Shown: positions 31,766 through 41,013, counted from the first letter of the stretch. The stretch: 64,000 nt of DNA from Paraherbaspirillum soli (GCF_042654985.1 NZ_JBHSMT010000008.1:310001-374000); one strand, 5' to 3'. The notes: generated by a model from the letters alone, not told the origin. A program made the numbers and translations.

Positions 31766-33835
31766 ATGTCGTCCTCATCCTCTCCCGGTTTCGGTCTAAA
31801 TGCCCCACAGTACGCAGCCGTCAAATACATGGACGGCCCATGCCTGGTGCTGGCAGGCGCGGGCTCCGGCAAGACCCGCGTCATCACGCAGAAAATCGCC
31901 CATTTGATCGAGGATTGCGGCTACGAACCGCGGCATATTGCCGCGTTGACCTTCACCAACAAGGCCGCAACCGAGATGCAGGAACGGATCGCCAAGCTGC
32001 TGAAAGAGCCGAAACAGGCCAAACATATTACGGTCAGCACTTTTCACTCGCTGGGAGTCAAGATCCTGCGCCAGGAGGCGCGCGAGCTGGGCTTGAAAGA
32101 CCGCTTTTCGATCATGGATAGCGACGATTGCTTTTCCATTGTGCAAGATCTGGCGATCACCACCGACAAACAGTTGATCCGTCGCATCCAAACCGCGATG
32201 TCACTGTGGAAAAACGGCCTGGTCGACCCGGAACAGGCGATCAAGCAAGCAGTCACCGAAGACGAGGCCCAAGCGGCCCGCATCTACCGCAGCTATGTGG
32301 CGACGCTGGCGGCTTATCAGGCGGTCGATTTCGACGACCTGATCCGCTTGCCGGTGGAATTGTTCCGCAGCAATGAGGCGGTGCGCGACAAGTGGCAGCG
32401 CCGCCTGCGCTATCTGCTGGTGGATGAATATCAAGATACCAACACCTGCCAGTACGAACTGGTCAAATTGATGGTCACCGGGATCGGCAAGAAGCCCATG
32501 TTCACCGCCGTGGGCGACGACGATCAGGCGATTTACGCCTGGCGCGGCGCCACCATCGAAAACTTGAAAACGCTGCAGGTCGATTTTCCCGATCTGAAAG
32601 TAATCAAGCTGGAGCAGAATTACCGTTCCTCAACCCGCATCCTGCAAGCCGCGAATGCGGTGATCGGCAACAATCCGAAACTGTTTGAAAAGTCGTTGTG
32701 GTCGGAGCACGGTCTGGGCGATCCGATCAAGGTAATGGCCATGGCGGACGACGAGCAAGAAGCCGAGCAGGTGGCCATCATGCTGTCCGCCCATCGCTTT
32801 GAGCGACGCGCCAAATTTTCCGATTACGCGATCCTATATCGCGGCAATCATCAGGCCCGCATTTTCGAAAAAGCCCTGCGCCGCGAGCGCATCCCGTATG
32901 TGATGTCGGGCGGCCAAAGCTTTTTCGACAAGGCCGAAATCAAGGACATCATCAGTTACCTGCGCCTGATCGCCAACTCCGACGACGATCCGGCCTTCAT
33001 CCGCGCCATCACCACTCCGCGGCGCGGCGTCGGCCAAGCCACGCTGGAAGTGCTGGGCACGGTCGCCGGACAGTGGCAGTGCTCGCTGTTTGAAGCCGTC
33101 TTCAAGGGTGGAATCGAAGCCAAGCTGACCGACCGCCAGCTGTATCCGCTGCGCGAATTTTGCAATTTCATCAATCAACTGGAAGCGCGCGCCAGCCGCG
33201 TCGGCCCGGCCGGCAGCGGCGAGAACGCGGCCGCGGTGCTGGACGACATGATGAAAGAAATCAATTACGAGCATTATCTGTACGACTGCTTCGACGACCG
33301 CCAGGCGCAGGGCAAGTGGCAGAACACGCTCGACTTCACCAATTGGCTGAAAGACAAGGGCAACGGCGGCAAGGATGGCGCCGGCGAAGAAAAGAATTTG
33401 CTCGAACTGACCCAGATGGTGGCGCTGATGTCGATGCTGGAAGGCCGCGACGAAGAGCCCGACGCGGTGCGCATGTCGACGCTGCACGCGTCCAAGGGAC
33501 TGGAATATCCGCACGTGTTCCTGATCGGCGTCGAAGAAGGCATCCTGCCGCACAAGGGCGATCCCGACGCCCCGATCGAGACCATCGCCGCGCGGATCGA
33601 GGAAGAACGCCGCCTGATGTACGTCGGCATCACCCGCGCCCAGCGCAGCCTGCATGTCAGCTGGTGCAAAAAGCGCAAGCGCGCCGGCGACAGCGTGCAT
33701 TGCGACATGTCGCGCTTCATCAAGGAAATGCGCTTGGACGAAGGCGATGCGGTACCAAAAGAAGAAGAACAAATCACGCCGCAAAACCGGCTGGCGAGTT
33801 TGAAGGCGCTGTTGCAGAAGCCGCGAGCGGCGTGA
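31766..33835 (+). CDS. rep: ATP-dependent DNA helicase Rep
   Basis: 689 residues from the ATG at 31766; the frame is open a little further to a TTG. UvrD/Rep superfamily 1A helicase: Walker A AGAGSGKTRV, TFTNKAATEM, motif II LLVDEYQDTN, motif III VGDDDQAIYAWRGA, and motif VI YVGITRAQRSL. The NxxQ start motif (LNAPQYAAV) recognises the adenine. Rep unwinds 3'-5' and clears proteins in front of replication forks. Length and C terminus favour Rep over UvrD. Confidence 0.93.
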   Translation: MSSSSSPGFGLNAPQYAAVKYMDGPCLVLAGAGSGKTRVITQKIAHLIEDCGYEPRHIAALTFTNKAATEMQERIAKLLKEPKQAKHITVSTFHSLGVKILRQEARELGLKDRFSIMDSDDCFSIVQDLAITTDKQLIRRIQTAMSLWKNGLVDPEQAIKQAVTEDEAQAARIYRSYVATLAAYQAVDFDDLIRLPVELFRSNEAVRDKWQRRLRYLLVDEYQDTNTCQYELVKLMVTGIGKKPMFTAVGDDDQAIYAWRGATIENLKTLQVDFPDLKVIKLEQNYRSSTRILQAANAVIGNNPKLFEKSLWSEHGLGDPIKVMAMADDEQEAEQVAIMLSAHRFERRAKFSDYAILYRGNHQARIFEKALRRERIPYVMSGGQSFFDKAEIKDIISYLRLIANSDDDPAFIRAITTPRRGVGQATLEVLGTVAGQWQCSLFEAVFKGGIEAKLTDRQLYPLREFCNFINQLEARASRVGPAGSGENAAAVLDDMMKEINYEHYLYDCFDDRQAQGKWQNTLDFTNWLKDKGNGGKDGAGEEKNLLELTQMVALMSMLEGRDEEPDAVRMSTLHASKGLEYPHVFLIGVEEGILPHKGDPDAPIETIAARIEEERRLMYVGITRAQRSLHVSWCKKRKRAGDSVHCDMSRFIKEMRLDEGDAVPKEEEQITPQNRLASLKALLQKPRAA

Positions 33836-33874
33836 GATGATAAGTCCACGCGCCAATCAAAGGAGTTGCACATC

Positions 33875-34180
33875 ATGACCATCGACAGCATCAAGGCATC
33901 ACTCCAGAAACTCCACGCCGAACTGGAAAGCAGCGGTCCGGTCGATGCTGAATTGAAGGCGCTGTTGCAGACGCTGGACAGCGATATTCAACAACTGCTG
34001 GAAAAGAACCCGACCGAAACACCTGCCGCGACAGTGACGGCAGTGGCCCCTGAAGCCGAAATCCGCTCCGAGCTGGTCATGCGCGCACAAGAAATTTCCG
34101 CCCGTCTGGCAGCCAACCATCCGCTGCTGGAAGCCGTGTTGCGCGACATCAGCCGCAGGCTGGCCGACATGGGGATTTGA
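33875..34180 (+). CDS. DUF4404 family protein
   Basis: 101 residues from the ATG at 33875, with AAAGGAG upstream. Helical throughout: IKASLQKLHAELESSG, ELKALLQTLDSDIQQLLEK, then a Pro/Ala/Thr-rich linker and a final helix (ARLAANHPLLEAVLRDISRRLADMGI). This matches the small DUF4404 family common in proteobacteria. Function unknown. It lies 39 bp after rep and may share its transcript. Confidence 0.75.
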   Translation: MTIDSIKASLQKLHAELESSGPVDAELKALLQTLDSDIQQLLEKNPTETPAATVTAVAPEAEIRSELVMRAQEISARLAANHPLLEAVLRDISRRLADMGI

Positions 34181-34360
34181 TCCTTATTTGATCGCTATTG
34201 CAGTAATCTTGCCCCCTCCCTGTTATTTAATATTTACCAAGATCGCCATTTGAAACGCTGACGATTCGTCAACATCGTCACGTCACCCTGCGTGCGATTT
34301 TGCGGTCCGACGGATCGTCTCAGCGTGTAAAATGGCGCCTCTTTTTTCTTGCGGAACGCC

Positions 34361-35260
34361 ATGTGGTTTAAGAACCTTCAGATTTACCGAATCCCCGCAC
34401 CGTGGGCCATTTCTGCCGAACAACTGGAGGCGTTTCTGGCGCCGCAGGCGTTCGCCAAGTGCAGCAGCCTGGAGTTGCAAAGCCAGGGCTGGCTGTCGCC
34501 GCGCGAAAACGGCATGCTGGTGCATACCGTCAATCGTCAGATGATGATTTTGCTGGGCACCGAAAAGAAATTGCTGCCGGCCACCGTCGTCAACCAGGTC
34601 ACCAAGGCGCGCGCCGCCGAGATCGAGGAGCAACAAGGTTTTGCCCCCGGCCGCAAGCAACTGAAAGACCTCAAGGAACAAGTCACCGACGAGCTGCTGC
34701 CGCGCGCTTTCAGCATCCAGCGCAATACTTGGGTCTGGATCGACCCGGTCAATGGCTGGCTGGTGATCGATGCGTCCAGCCCGGCCAAGGCGGAAGAAAT
34801 CTTGAAGTTGTTGCTGGCCTCGGTCGACAAGCTGCAGATCTCCGGCCTGCGCACCGCGCACTCGCCATTGACGTCAATGACCAACTGGCTGGCCGCCGAC
34901 GAAGCGCCGCACGGCTTCACCGTCGATCAGGACACTGAATTACGCGCCACCGGCGAAGGCAAGGCCACCGTGCGCTATGTCCGCCATACGATAGAAGCTG
35001 ACGACGTCCGGCGCCATATCGCCGCCGGCAAGCAATGCACCCGGCTGGCGATGACCTGGGCCGATCATATTTCGTTCGTGCTGACCGAATCGCTGGCGAT
35101 CAAACGCATCGCGCCGCTGGACGTGCTGAAGGAAGGCAACGACACCAGCAGCAAGAACGACGATGAACGCTTCGACTCGGACATGATGCTGATGACCGGC
35201 GAGCTGAGCAAGATGCTGGCCGACCTGGTGTTTGCGCTGGGCGGCGAACCGGAAGTCTAG
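34361..35260 (+). CDS. rdgC: Recombination-associated protein RdgC
   Basis: 299 residues from the ATG at 34361. MWFKNLQIYRI at the N terminus and a long central part with KLLPATVVNQVTKARAAEIEEQQGFAPGRKQLKDLKEQV (in pieces) are typical of RdgC. RdgC forms a ring-shaped dimer around DNA and limits RecA action. It is close to rep here, which fits a replication/repair neighbourhood. The diguanylate cyclase gene is convergent, 8 bp away. Confidence 0.96.
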   Translation: MWFKNLQIYRIPAPWAISAEQLEAFLAPQAFAKCSSLELQSQGWLSPRENGMLVHTVNRQMMILLGTEKKLLPATVVNQVTKARAAEIEEQQGFAPGRKQLKDLKEQVTDELLPRAFSIQRNTWVWIDPVNGWLVIDASSPAKAEEILKLLLASVDKLQISGLRTAHSPLTSMTNWLAADEAPHGFTVDQDTELRATGEGKATVRYVRHTIEADDVRRHIAAGKQCTRLAMTWADHISFVLTESLAIKRIAPLDVLKEGNDTSSKNDDERFDSDMMLMTGELSKMLADLVFALGGEPEV

Positions 35261-35268
35261 CAGGGCGT

Positions 35269-36402
35269 TCAATATCCCTTTATGGTGACGGTCACGCCGT
35301 CATTATTATCAAAACTATCAGGGCTGATCATGACCCGATTGCGGCCGGCAGCTTTGGCCGCATACAAGGCCATGTCGGCCCGCTGGAAAGCTTCCTTGAC
35401 GCTTTCGCCGGCACGGAAATCGGTGATCCCGATCGAGGTGGTCAGCACGATCCCCTTGCCGAATTTGCTCCAGTCAAACATCTCGGTGCCGGCACAGATC
35501 CGGTCTAGTGCAGTCACCCCTTCCTCCACCGTCGTATCGGTCAGCACCAGCACAAACTCGTCGCCGCCGTAACGCGCAAAATGGTCGCTCAAGCGCATTT
35601 CATTGCGCACGATCTCGACAAACGTCTTGAGCACCTGATCGCCGGCACTATGGCCGAAATTATCGTTAACCGATTTAAAGCCATCCAGATCAAGGATCGC
35701 GATACAGAACGGCGTCCCGCCGCGCTGGAAGCGCTTTTGCTCGATCGCCAGGATGCCCATCAAGGACCGGCGGTTTTCAATATTGGTCAATTCGTCGCGA
35801 GTAGCCAGTGCGCGCGCGCGCTGCATTGCCAGCAGCAGCTCGTGATTTTTCACCGTGATCCTGCGCCGGATGCGGCTCAGCATATTGGTCAGATAAATAC
35901 TCCGGCCCAAGGTCAGGATGAAGGTTGCACATACCAATAACTGGCTGAAATAAGTGGCAACCGGAAGGCTCAAGTGAGTGCCGGCCAGGCCAAAGGCCAG
36001 CAGCAGCGCCAATGAACCGACCAGCCAACTGATGACATACAGGAAAGTGCTGAGACCGAGCGCGCCGCAGGTGTAGACGAGAAACAGATTGATCAGGAAC
36101 AGGTAGCCGACTTGCGGCGCCAGGATCACAAAACCGGCCTGCTGCAGCACCGCCGTCACCAACTGCCAGAAAGTCATGCTGGGGTCTTTAAAGCGCCGGT
36201 TGAGGCCGCTCTTGACCAGCAGATAGAAGAAGCCGTTGATGCCAACCACAGAGGCCCCGTACAGCAGCGCGATATGGCTATGGATGACGCCGGCGTGCAC
36301 AAATCCACACAGCAACAACACGTCCAGCAGCCCGCTTGTGGCGACTCTTCCAAGCATGCGCAGGGTCAACAAATTAATTTTTTCTCGTCGTTGCTGTTTC
36401 AT
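35269..36402 (-). CDS. Membrane diguanylate cyclase (GGDEF)
   Basis: 377 residues from the ATG at 36402; a GTG 13 codons upstream (36441) is an alternative. Six membrane segments lie in the first 190 residues, with no recognised sensor family. The GGDEF domain follows (about 210-370), with an intact catalytic motif RYGGDEF and an inhibitory-site RxxD (RLSD) five residues before it. It should make c-di-GMP and be product-inhibited. c-di-GMP often controls adhesion, but no direct link to the adhesin gene is visible. Confidence 0.92.
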   Translation of the reverse strand: MKQQRREKINLLTLRMLGRVATSGLLDVLLLCGFVHAGVIHSHIALLYGASVVGINGFFYLLVKSGLNRRFKDPSMTFWQLVTAVLQQAGFVILAPQVGYLFLINLFLVYTCGALGLSTFLYVISWLVGSLALLLAFGLAGTHLSLPVATYFSQLLVCATFILTLGRSIYLTNMLSRIRRRITVKNHELLLAMQRARALATRDELTNIENRRSLMGILAIEQKRFQRGGTPFCIAILDLDGFKSVNDNFGHSAGDQVLKTFVEIVRNEMRLSDHFARYGGDEFVLVLTDTTVEEGVTALDRICAGTEMFDWSKFGKGIVLTTSIGITDFRAGESVKEAFQRADMALYAAKAAGRNRVMISPDSFDNNDGVTVTIKGY

Positions 36403-36720
36403 GTCTTCTACTTCCCGTTGATCGCCATTTATTTTTGACACCTATTGGCACCAACCAGCCACGCATGACATACAGCAATTCATTTTTTCTGAGAAATGGA
36501 TGCAAGACATATTTCCGTGCGAATACAAAAGCGCCATATTCTGGCTATCGCAGGGATGCGGGATTAAGTTATCTATCAAAATAATTGCACTACAGATATT
36601 CTATAGCCTACTGGGACTTTATTTCTTTTCTACATTGATCGACAACGTAAAAGCGTGGCGCAGATAGTACAAAAGTACCGCAAAGCCAGCGCTAAAAACC
36701 ATTTAAGGGATTAAAAAAGA

Positions 36721-37230
36721 GTGAGAGTCATTATTTTGCTGTTAGTTGCTGCCGGGCTAGGCAGTTGGTATTGGAATCGTCAAAATTCCATCAGTGAAGA
36801 AAGCGTCAATCGCTTTTATCAGACTGAAACCGAACATTTCATGAATGGCCGCAGCAAAGAGCTGTGCGCGATGCTGACCAAGGATTTCGTGCGGATCGGC
36901 GTGAATTCCACCAGCCAGGGACGGATTCGGGAAAATGCCAACAAGGAAGAGTCCTGCGACAAACTGACAAAAATGTTTGGAGCCTTGGCCCAATCCGCAC
37001 AGTTGTCGACGGAATATCGGATAACGATCAACCACATCGAGATCGCGCCAGACAACAAAAGCGCCGAGGTGACCAAAACAACTTATATCAGTATGGGGAT
37101 AGACTCGATCGGCCGCGTCGCCGAGACCAGCGACAAAAGCACCGATACCCTGGTGATTCGCAACGGCCGGGTGCTGCTGCAAAAGTCTGAAGGGGGTGGG
37201 ATCACGCGGACTATCGGCGATCGCTTTTGA
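36721..37230 (+). CDS. Hypothetical single-anchor protein
   Basis: 169 residues from a GTG at 36721. One N-terminal hydrophobic segment (VIILLLVAAGLGSWYW) could be an anchor or uncleaved signal. The rest looks like a small alpha/beta domain of the NTF2-like kind (VNRFYQTETEHFMNGRSKELCAMLTKDFV, then strands). The family was not recognised. Preceded by 280 bp with no supported gene; followed by a bidirectional terminator. Confidence 0.6.
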   Translation: MRVIILLLVAAGLGSWYWNRQNSISEESVNRFYQTETEHFMNGRSKELCAMLTKDFVRIGVNSTSQGRIRENANKEESCDKLTKMFGALAQSAQLSTEYRITINHIEIAPDNKSAEVTKTTYISMGIDSIGRVAETSDKSTDTLVIRNGRVLLQKSEGGGITRTIGDRF

Positions 37231-37340
37231 TTGGCCTTGGAATCCGTTTAAGACCGTGAGCGTGCAGCGCCTGTGCCTCGCTCATGGCCGTAGCAATCAA
37301 ATCTTGCGCAAGGCCGTAGAAATACGGCGGCGGAAATAAA

Positions 37341-37366
37341 AAAAGACGACCTTGCGGTCGTCTTTT
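37341..37366. terminator. Bidirectional Rho-independent terminator
   Basis: AAAAGACGACC-TTGC-GGTCGTCTTTT, with A-run on the left and T-run on the right. It lies nine bases beyond the 3' end of tRNA-Asp on the minus strand and also downstream of the plus-strand hypothetical gene. Confidence 0.85.
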
Positions 37367-37374
37367 CTATGTTC

Positions 37375-37451
37375 TGGCGGAGTGGACGGGACTCGAACCC
37401 GCGACCCCCGGCGTGACAGGCCGGTATTCTAACCAACTGAACTACCACTCC
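37375..37451 (-). tRNA. tRNA-Asp (GTC)
   Basis: 77 bases. The minus strand begins GGAGTGGTAGTTCAG and ends with CCACTCC-G-CCA; the anticodon loop reads CTGTCAC (anticodon GTC) and the T loop GGTTCGAGTCC. CCA is encoded. Acceptor, D, anticodon and T stems pair. It lies directly downstream of tRNA-Val on the same strand. Confidence 0.97.
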
Positions 37452-37487
37452 TAAACTGCTGCTTCATTTAACGACTGTTTGGCCACC

Positions 37488-37563
37488 TGGTGGGTGCTGA
37501 GAGGCTCGAACTCCCGACCTACGCCTTGTAAGGGCGCCGCTCTACCAACTGAGCTAAGCACCC
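37488..37563 (-). tRNA. tRNA-Val (TAC)
   Basis: 76 bases. The minus strand begins GGGTGCTTAGCTCAG and ends GCACCC-A-CCA. The anticodon loop reads CTTACAA (anticodon TAC), and the T loop is AGTTCGAGCC. CCA is encoded. Forms a two-tRNA unit with tRNA-Asp, 36 bp apart, ended by the terminator at 37341. Confidence 0.97.
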
Positions 37564-37884
37564 AAAATCCCGCTTAGTCAGCCAAACTTTCGTAACGTAT
37601 GTCACTACGTCTGAAGGGTGCAGATTGTACAACCGTTTTTTTAAATTAGCTAGCATTTCGATGAAATTTGTTTTTCGGGTCTCCACCGCACCTCAAATAC
37701 AAGCCGACTCCCCCGGTAAATCCGCTGCCATCCCGGCTATGCAGCGACGGCACACAATAGGGGTCTCTGCTATTCTTTCGCCTGAATTGATTTCCCTAAA
37801 GGGAATTCCAAATTCATGTCGACCGTCGAGTGCTTGCCGCCTGGTACAGATTGTTTCGGGTGGCGCCTGGCAAGATCGACCGCG

Positions 37885-37921
37885 TCAGGAGCGAGCTATC
37901 GCCTCCATAGGAATATACAAT
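37885..37921 (+). promoter_or_regulatory. Probable OxyR binding site upstream of ahpC
   Basis: The spacing matches the OxyR pattern of four tetramers separated by seven bases: TCAG-N7-CTAT-N7-ATAG-N7-CAAT, compared with ATAG-CTAT-ATAG-CTAT. The two central tetramers are perfect, 13 of 16 positions in total. It ends directly at the -35 region of the ahpC promoter, where OxyR usually activates. The rest of the 409-bp gap (37564-37972) shows no supported gene. Confidence 0.6.
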
Positions 37922-37948
37922 TTAGACTATCATAAATTTGTATATAAT
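37921..37948 (+). promoter_or_regulatory. Probable sigma-70 promoter of ahpC
   Basis: A perfect -10 box TATAAT (37943-37948) lies 16 bases after a weak -35 (TTTAGA, 37921-37926). The weak -35 fits an activator-dependent promoter. The start codon is 25 bp downstream. Confidence 0.6.
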
Positions 37949-37972
37949 TAGTTTTTTCTATTGAAAGGAATC

Positions 37973-38521
37973 ATGATGAAAACAATCGGACAATCCCTCG
38001 CCCCATTCAAAGTTGAAGGCGTAAAGCCGGGCTTCAACCTGCCGGAAGAAAACGGCGTATCGGCATTTGAAACCATCACCGAAACCTCGTTTCCCGGCAA
38101 ATGGAAAATCCTCTACTTTTACCCAAAAGATTTCACTTTCGTCTGCCCAACCGAAATCGTTGCCTACAACAAGCTGGCACGTGACTTCGAAGACCGCGAC
38201 GCTATTTTGCTGGGCGGCTCCACCGACAACGAATTCGTCAAACTGGCATGGCGTCGTGAGCACAAGGACCTGAGCAAGCTGGGTCACTGGCAATTCGCCG
38301 ACACCACCGGCGCTTTGATCGACCAACTGGGCATTCGCCACGAAGCAGGCGTCGCACTGCGCGCCACCTTCATCGTCGACCCTAACAACGTCATCCAGCA
38401 CGTTACCGTCAACAACCTCGACGTCGGCCGCAACCCGGAAGAAACACTGCGTATTCTGGACGCGCTGCAAACCGGCGAACTGTGCGCCTGCAACCGCGAA
38501 GTCGGCGGCGAGACCCTGTAA
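37973..38521 (+). CDS. ahpC: Alkyl hydroperoxide reductase AhpC (2-Cys peroxiredoxin)
   Basis: 182 residues. The ATG at 37973 or the next codon (37976) may be used; AAAGGAA precedes both. The peroxidatic Cys is in DFTFVCPTEI and the resolving Cys in GELCAC, so the 2-Cys pair is complete. It reduces hydrogen peroxide and organic peroxides in the cytoplasm. AhpD follows 90 bp later and is its likely reductant, as in actinobacteria. No ahpF is present here. Confidence 0.95.
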   Translation: MMKTIGQSLAPFKVEGVKPGFNLPEENGVSAFETITETSFPGKWKILYFYPKDFTFVCPTEIVAYNKLARDFEDRDAILLGGSTDNEFVKLAWRREHKDLSKLGHWQFADTTGALIDQLGIRHEAGVALRATFIVDPNNVIQHVTVNNLDVGRNPEETLRILDALQTGELCACNREVGGETL

Positions 38522-38549
38522 TAAGCTGCCTGGGTCAGTAAGTAATCAA

Positions 38550-38574
38550 CGCCCGCGAGCCTGGCTCACGGGCG
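38550..38574 (+). other. Hairpin between ahpC and ahpD
   Basis: CGCCCG-C-GAGCC-T-GGCTC-A-CGGGCG forms a long near-perfect stem, followed a few bases later by a short T-run (ATTTTTA). It may act as a partial terminator that lowers ahpD expression relative to ahpC. Confidence 0.55.
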
Positions 38575-38611
38575 TGCAGTAATTTTTAAAAATAAGCCTT
38601 AAGGAAAAACT

Positions 38612-39121
38612 ATGGATATGCTTCAACTACGAGATGCCATCCCGAGCTACGCCAAGGATGTCTGGATCACCCTCGACGGCGCGTTAAACAAATCCGGTCT
38701 GGCGCCGGAAGTCGCAGCGGCCGCCGGCATTGCAGCGGCCATCTCGGCGGGCAGCCCGCAATTGGTGAAGGCGTTCCAGGGTTTGACCACGGAGGCTGAA
38801 GCGACTGCGGCCAAAACCGCCGCCGCCATCATGGGCATGACCAACATCTGGTATAGCTATCTGGATTTGGCGGATGATGCCGAACTGAAGCAGCAGCCGC
38901 CGCAAATCCGGATGCAGGCCTATGCCACGCACGGCGGCGTCGAAAAAAAGCACTTCGAGATTTATACCCTGGCGGCATCGATCGTCGGCAAATGCCGCGG
39001 CTGTGTCTCTGGCCATATCGCAGAGCTGAAAAAGCTGGGAATTACGCCAGCTGAACTAAGGGATATCGGCAAACTGGCGGCAGCTGTCAACGCCACCCAC
39101 AAGCTGCTGAGATTGAACTGA
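38612..39121 (+). CDS. ahpD: Alkyl hydroperoxidase AhpD
   Basis: 169 residues. Carboxymuconolactone-decarboxylase fold. The active site is VGKCRGCVSGHIAEL, with the Cys-x2-Cys pair and a His four residues later as in AhpD. It keeps AhpC reduced and may itself reduce peroxides. A strong terminator follows, so ahpCD is a two-gene unit. Confidence 0.93.
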   Translation: MDMLQLRDAIPSYAKDVWITLDGALNKSGLAPEVAAAAGIAAAISAGSPQLVKAFQGLTTEAEATAAKTAAAIMGMTNIWYSYLDLADDAELKQQPPQIRMQAYATHGGVEKKHFEIYTLAASIVGKCRGCVSGHIAELKKLGITPAELRDIGKLAAAVNATHKLLRLN

Positions 39122-39154
39122 CCTTAGCTGAACTGACGTCGTAATTTGAAGTCC

Positions 39155-39190
39155 AAAAAAAGCCATCGACGCTGTCGCTGGCTTTTTTAA
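39155..39190 (+). terminator. Rho-independent terminator after ahpD
   Basis: AAAAAAGCCA pairs with TGGCTTTTTT, with an inner CGAC-GCT-GTCG stem. It lies 34 bp after the ahpD stop and has runs of A and T on its two sides, so it may work in both directions. Confidence 0.85.
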
Positions 39191-39287
39191 TGTCACGCTG
39201 ACTTCTGCGCGTCTTCGGTTGAACAGGTCCCCGACAAGGAATTGGCAATCTTTAACGCGTGTCGCCATTTCTGATTGGGAGGACGCG

Positions 39288-39764
39288 ATGAAAGCCGGAA
39301 TACCTGCTTGGGCAATTGGGCTAGTCGCACTGGTGTTGGCCGCCTGCTCCACCAGACTTTTCGAAGTACGCCCCGATCTGCGCCCCGCGCCAACCACGCC
39401 GAGCGGCACCTCAACCTCGACCACACTGGAAAGTTACAAGCGCGATCTGGCGCAAAGAATTGTCGCCGTCAACTCGACCCAGGTATACGTTGGGCGGCCG
39501 CAAGCCTTGCTGCGGGCAGTGATCGTGCTGAAATATTACGTCGATGCCGAGGGCAGGCTACTGCGCACAGAAATACTCCGCTCCAACAAAGACCGCAATG
39601 CGGAAGCCGTTGCGGTATCAGCGATAAAGCGTGCCGCGCCCTTCCCCAAACCGGAACGCAATCTACTGCGCCGAGGCGAAGTCGAAATAGCGGAAAGCTG
39701 GTTATTCAATAGCGATGGGCGCTTCCAGTTGCGCTCAATTGCGGAACCGCAAATGGGTGAATAA
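39288..39764 (+). CDS. Lipoprotein with TonB C-terminal-like domain
   Basis: 158 residues from the ATG at 39288, with GGGAGGA upstream. Lipobox LVLAACS. The C-terminal 85 residues (AVIVLKYYVDAEGRLLRTEILRSNKDRNAEAVAVSAIKRAAPFPKP in pieces) have the alpha/beta pattern of the TonB C-terminal domain. No membrane-spanning TonB anchor or Pro-rich spacer is present, so it is not a normal energy transducer. Role unknown. Confidence 0.75.
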   Translation: MKAGIPAWAIGLVALVLAACSTRLFEVRPDLRPAPTTPSGTSTSTTLESYKRDLAQRIVAVNSTQVYVGRPQALLRAVIVLKYYVDAEGRLLRTEILRSNKDRNAEAVAVSAIKRAAPFPKPERNLLRRGEVEIAESWLFNSDGRFQLRSIAEPQMGE

Positions 39765-39959
39765 CCCGTCCGATTGCGCCGGCTTTAGCAAATTGCGATG
39801 CGCAATCCGCCGACGTTCGCGGCCTATCCCCCGACTTGCTTCCGCTACGCTTCTCGCCTACCATCAGACTTCTTGCTCAAGCGCAGGAAACAACGTCGAG
39901 TGACGTCTTCACTATCATGCGTTCGCGCTTTGATTCGCTTACTTTTCTGACGAGGCAGC

Positions 39960-40376
39960 ATGACCATGGAACTTAAACCACCAATTACTATATCCAGTTT
40001 CGACCTGGCGCGAATTGAGCAGCTGCTGGAATCCAATGCCTACCGCAATCTGCCGGGAATCGATGCCCTGCAGAGCGAGTTGGGCCGCGCCAAGGTTGTC
40101 GTCCCGGAAGAAATCCCGCCAGGCTTGATCACGATGAATTCGGCAGCACGTTTCGTCGATGACACCACGGGTGCCGAATACAACCTGACGCTGGTTTATC
40201 CCGGCCCGGCCAACCCGCCTGATTCCGTATCGATCCTGGCGCCGGTCGGCAGCGCCTTGCTGGGACTATCCGTGGGCCAGTCGATTTCCTGGCAAGTGCC
40301 GGGCGGCCGCGCGTTGCAGCTGCGCGTACTGGAAGTGAAATATCAACCGGAAGCCAACGGCGAGTTCCACCTTTAA
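39960..40376 (+). CDS. rnk: Regulator of nucleoside diphosphate kinase (Rnk)
   Basis: 138 residues. An N-terminal helical pair (FDLARIEQLLESNAYRNLPGIDALQSELGRA in pieces) is followed by a GreA/B C-terminal FKBP-like domain (ITMNSAARFVDDTTGAEYNLTLVYP, SVGQSISWQVPGGRALQLRVLEV). Rnk binds RNA polymerase and affects nucleoside diphosphate kinase. GAGG lies six bases before the first ATG; a second ATG is two codons later. Confidence 0.88.
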   Translation: MTMELKPPITISSFDLARIEQLLESNAYRNLPGIDALQSELGRAKVVVPEEIPPGLITMNSAARFVDDTTGAEYNLTLVYPGPANPPDSVSILAPVGSALLGLSVGQSISWQVPGGRALQLRVLEVKYQPEANGEFHL

Positions 40377-40503
40377 GAAAACACGCCAAGAAAGCGCAGA
40401 CCAAGATTTTTTTCGTCCGTTTTAAGCAATCACAAGTTGCAAACAGGATGCTTCATCATGCACGGTGGAGGATCCTGCCCATCATGATTTACGACAGGTC
40501 ACC

Positions 40504-41013
40504 ATGTTAACCGCAGATTATCAGCGCCCCGCCAAGCTTTACCGGTATTCGGAACGGCAATGGCTGGAGCGCTCGTTGGCGCTCGGAGAATTCCGTTTGC
40601 GCCCCCCCGCAGAAAATCTGCAAATCAATCATCTTCACAATCCGCGGCCGGCAGGAACCCCTGCCCTGCCACAGTTGCTGACCTTAAGCATGAGCAGCAT
40701 CGGCGACGATAAATTGTTCGATGTATTTTCGCCGTCGGATTGCTGCCTGATCATTCATAACACTGAAGAATTCGGCGAGCGCATTCATCGCGCGGCGCAA
40801 CGCGTACTGCCGAACTGGGCCGGGATTGACGCCGCCATTTGTTACGGCAAGCAAAGTCCCCTAGGCGCGGCGTTTTCCAAAAATAAGCGCGACGCGGCTC
40901 AGCACGAATGGCTGTTTGCATGGCGGCCGGCACAACCGACAATCACGCTACGGCCCATCATTATCCGCATAGGCAACATCGAAGGCATTGCAGAATTACG
41001 CGACCGCGCATGA
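40504..41013 (+). CDS. Hypothetical protein
   Basis: 169 residues from the ATG at 40504, with AGG five bases upstream. Not recognised. It begins with a basic stretch (YQRPAKLYRYSERQWLERSLALGEFRLRPP) and has a middle strand-rich region with CCLIIHNTEEFGERIHRAA. It ends LRPIIIRIGNIEGIAELRDRA. No signal peptide or membrane segment. The flavin reductase gene follows 74 bp later. Confidence 0.65.
   Translation: MLTADYQRPAKLYRYSERQWLERSLALGEFRLRPPAENLQINHLHNPRPAGTPALPQLLTLSMSSIGDDKLFDVFSPSDCCLIIHNTEEFGERIHRAAQRVLPNWAGIDAAICYGKQSPLGAAFSKNKRDAAQHEWLFAWRPAQPTITLRPIIIRIGNIEGIAELRDRA

Noticed and set aside
37375..37563. tRNA pair as an integration site for a mobile element
   Set aside because: No integrase gene, no direct repeat of a tRNA end and no foreign gene block lie beside the tRNAs.
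37625..37951. 108-codon frame upstream of ahpC
   Set aside because: It covers the OxyR-type site and the ahpC promoter, and its product resembles nothing.
39845..40036. 63-codon minus-strand frame overlapping the rnk start
   Set aside because: Basic, low-information sequence that overlaps the ribosome binding site and start of rnk.
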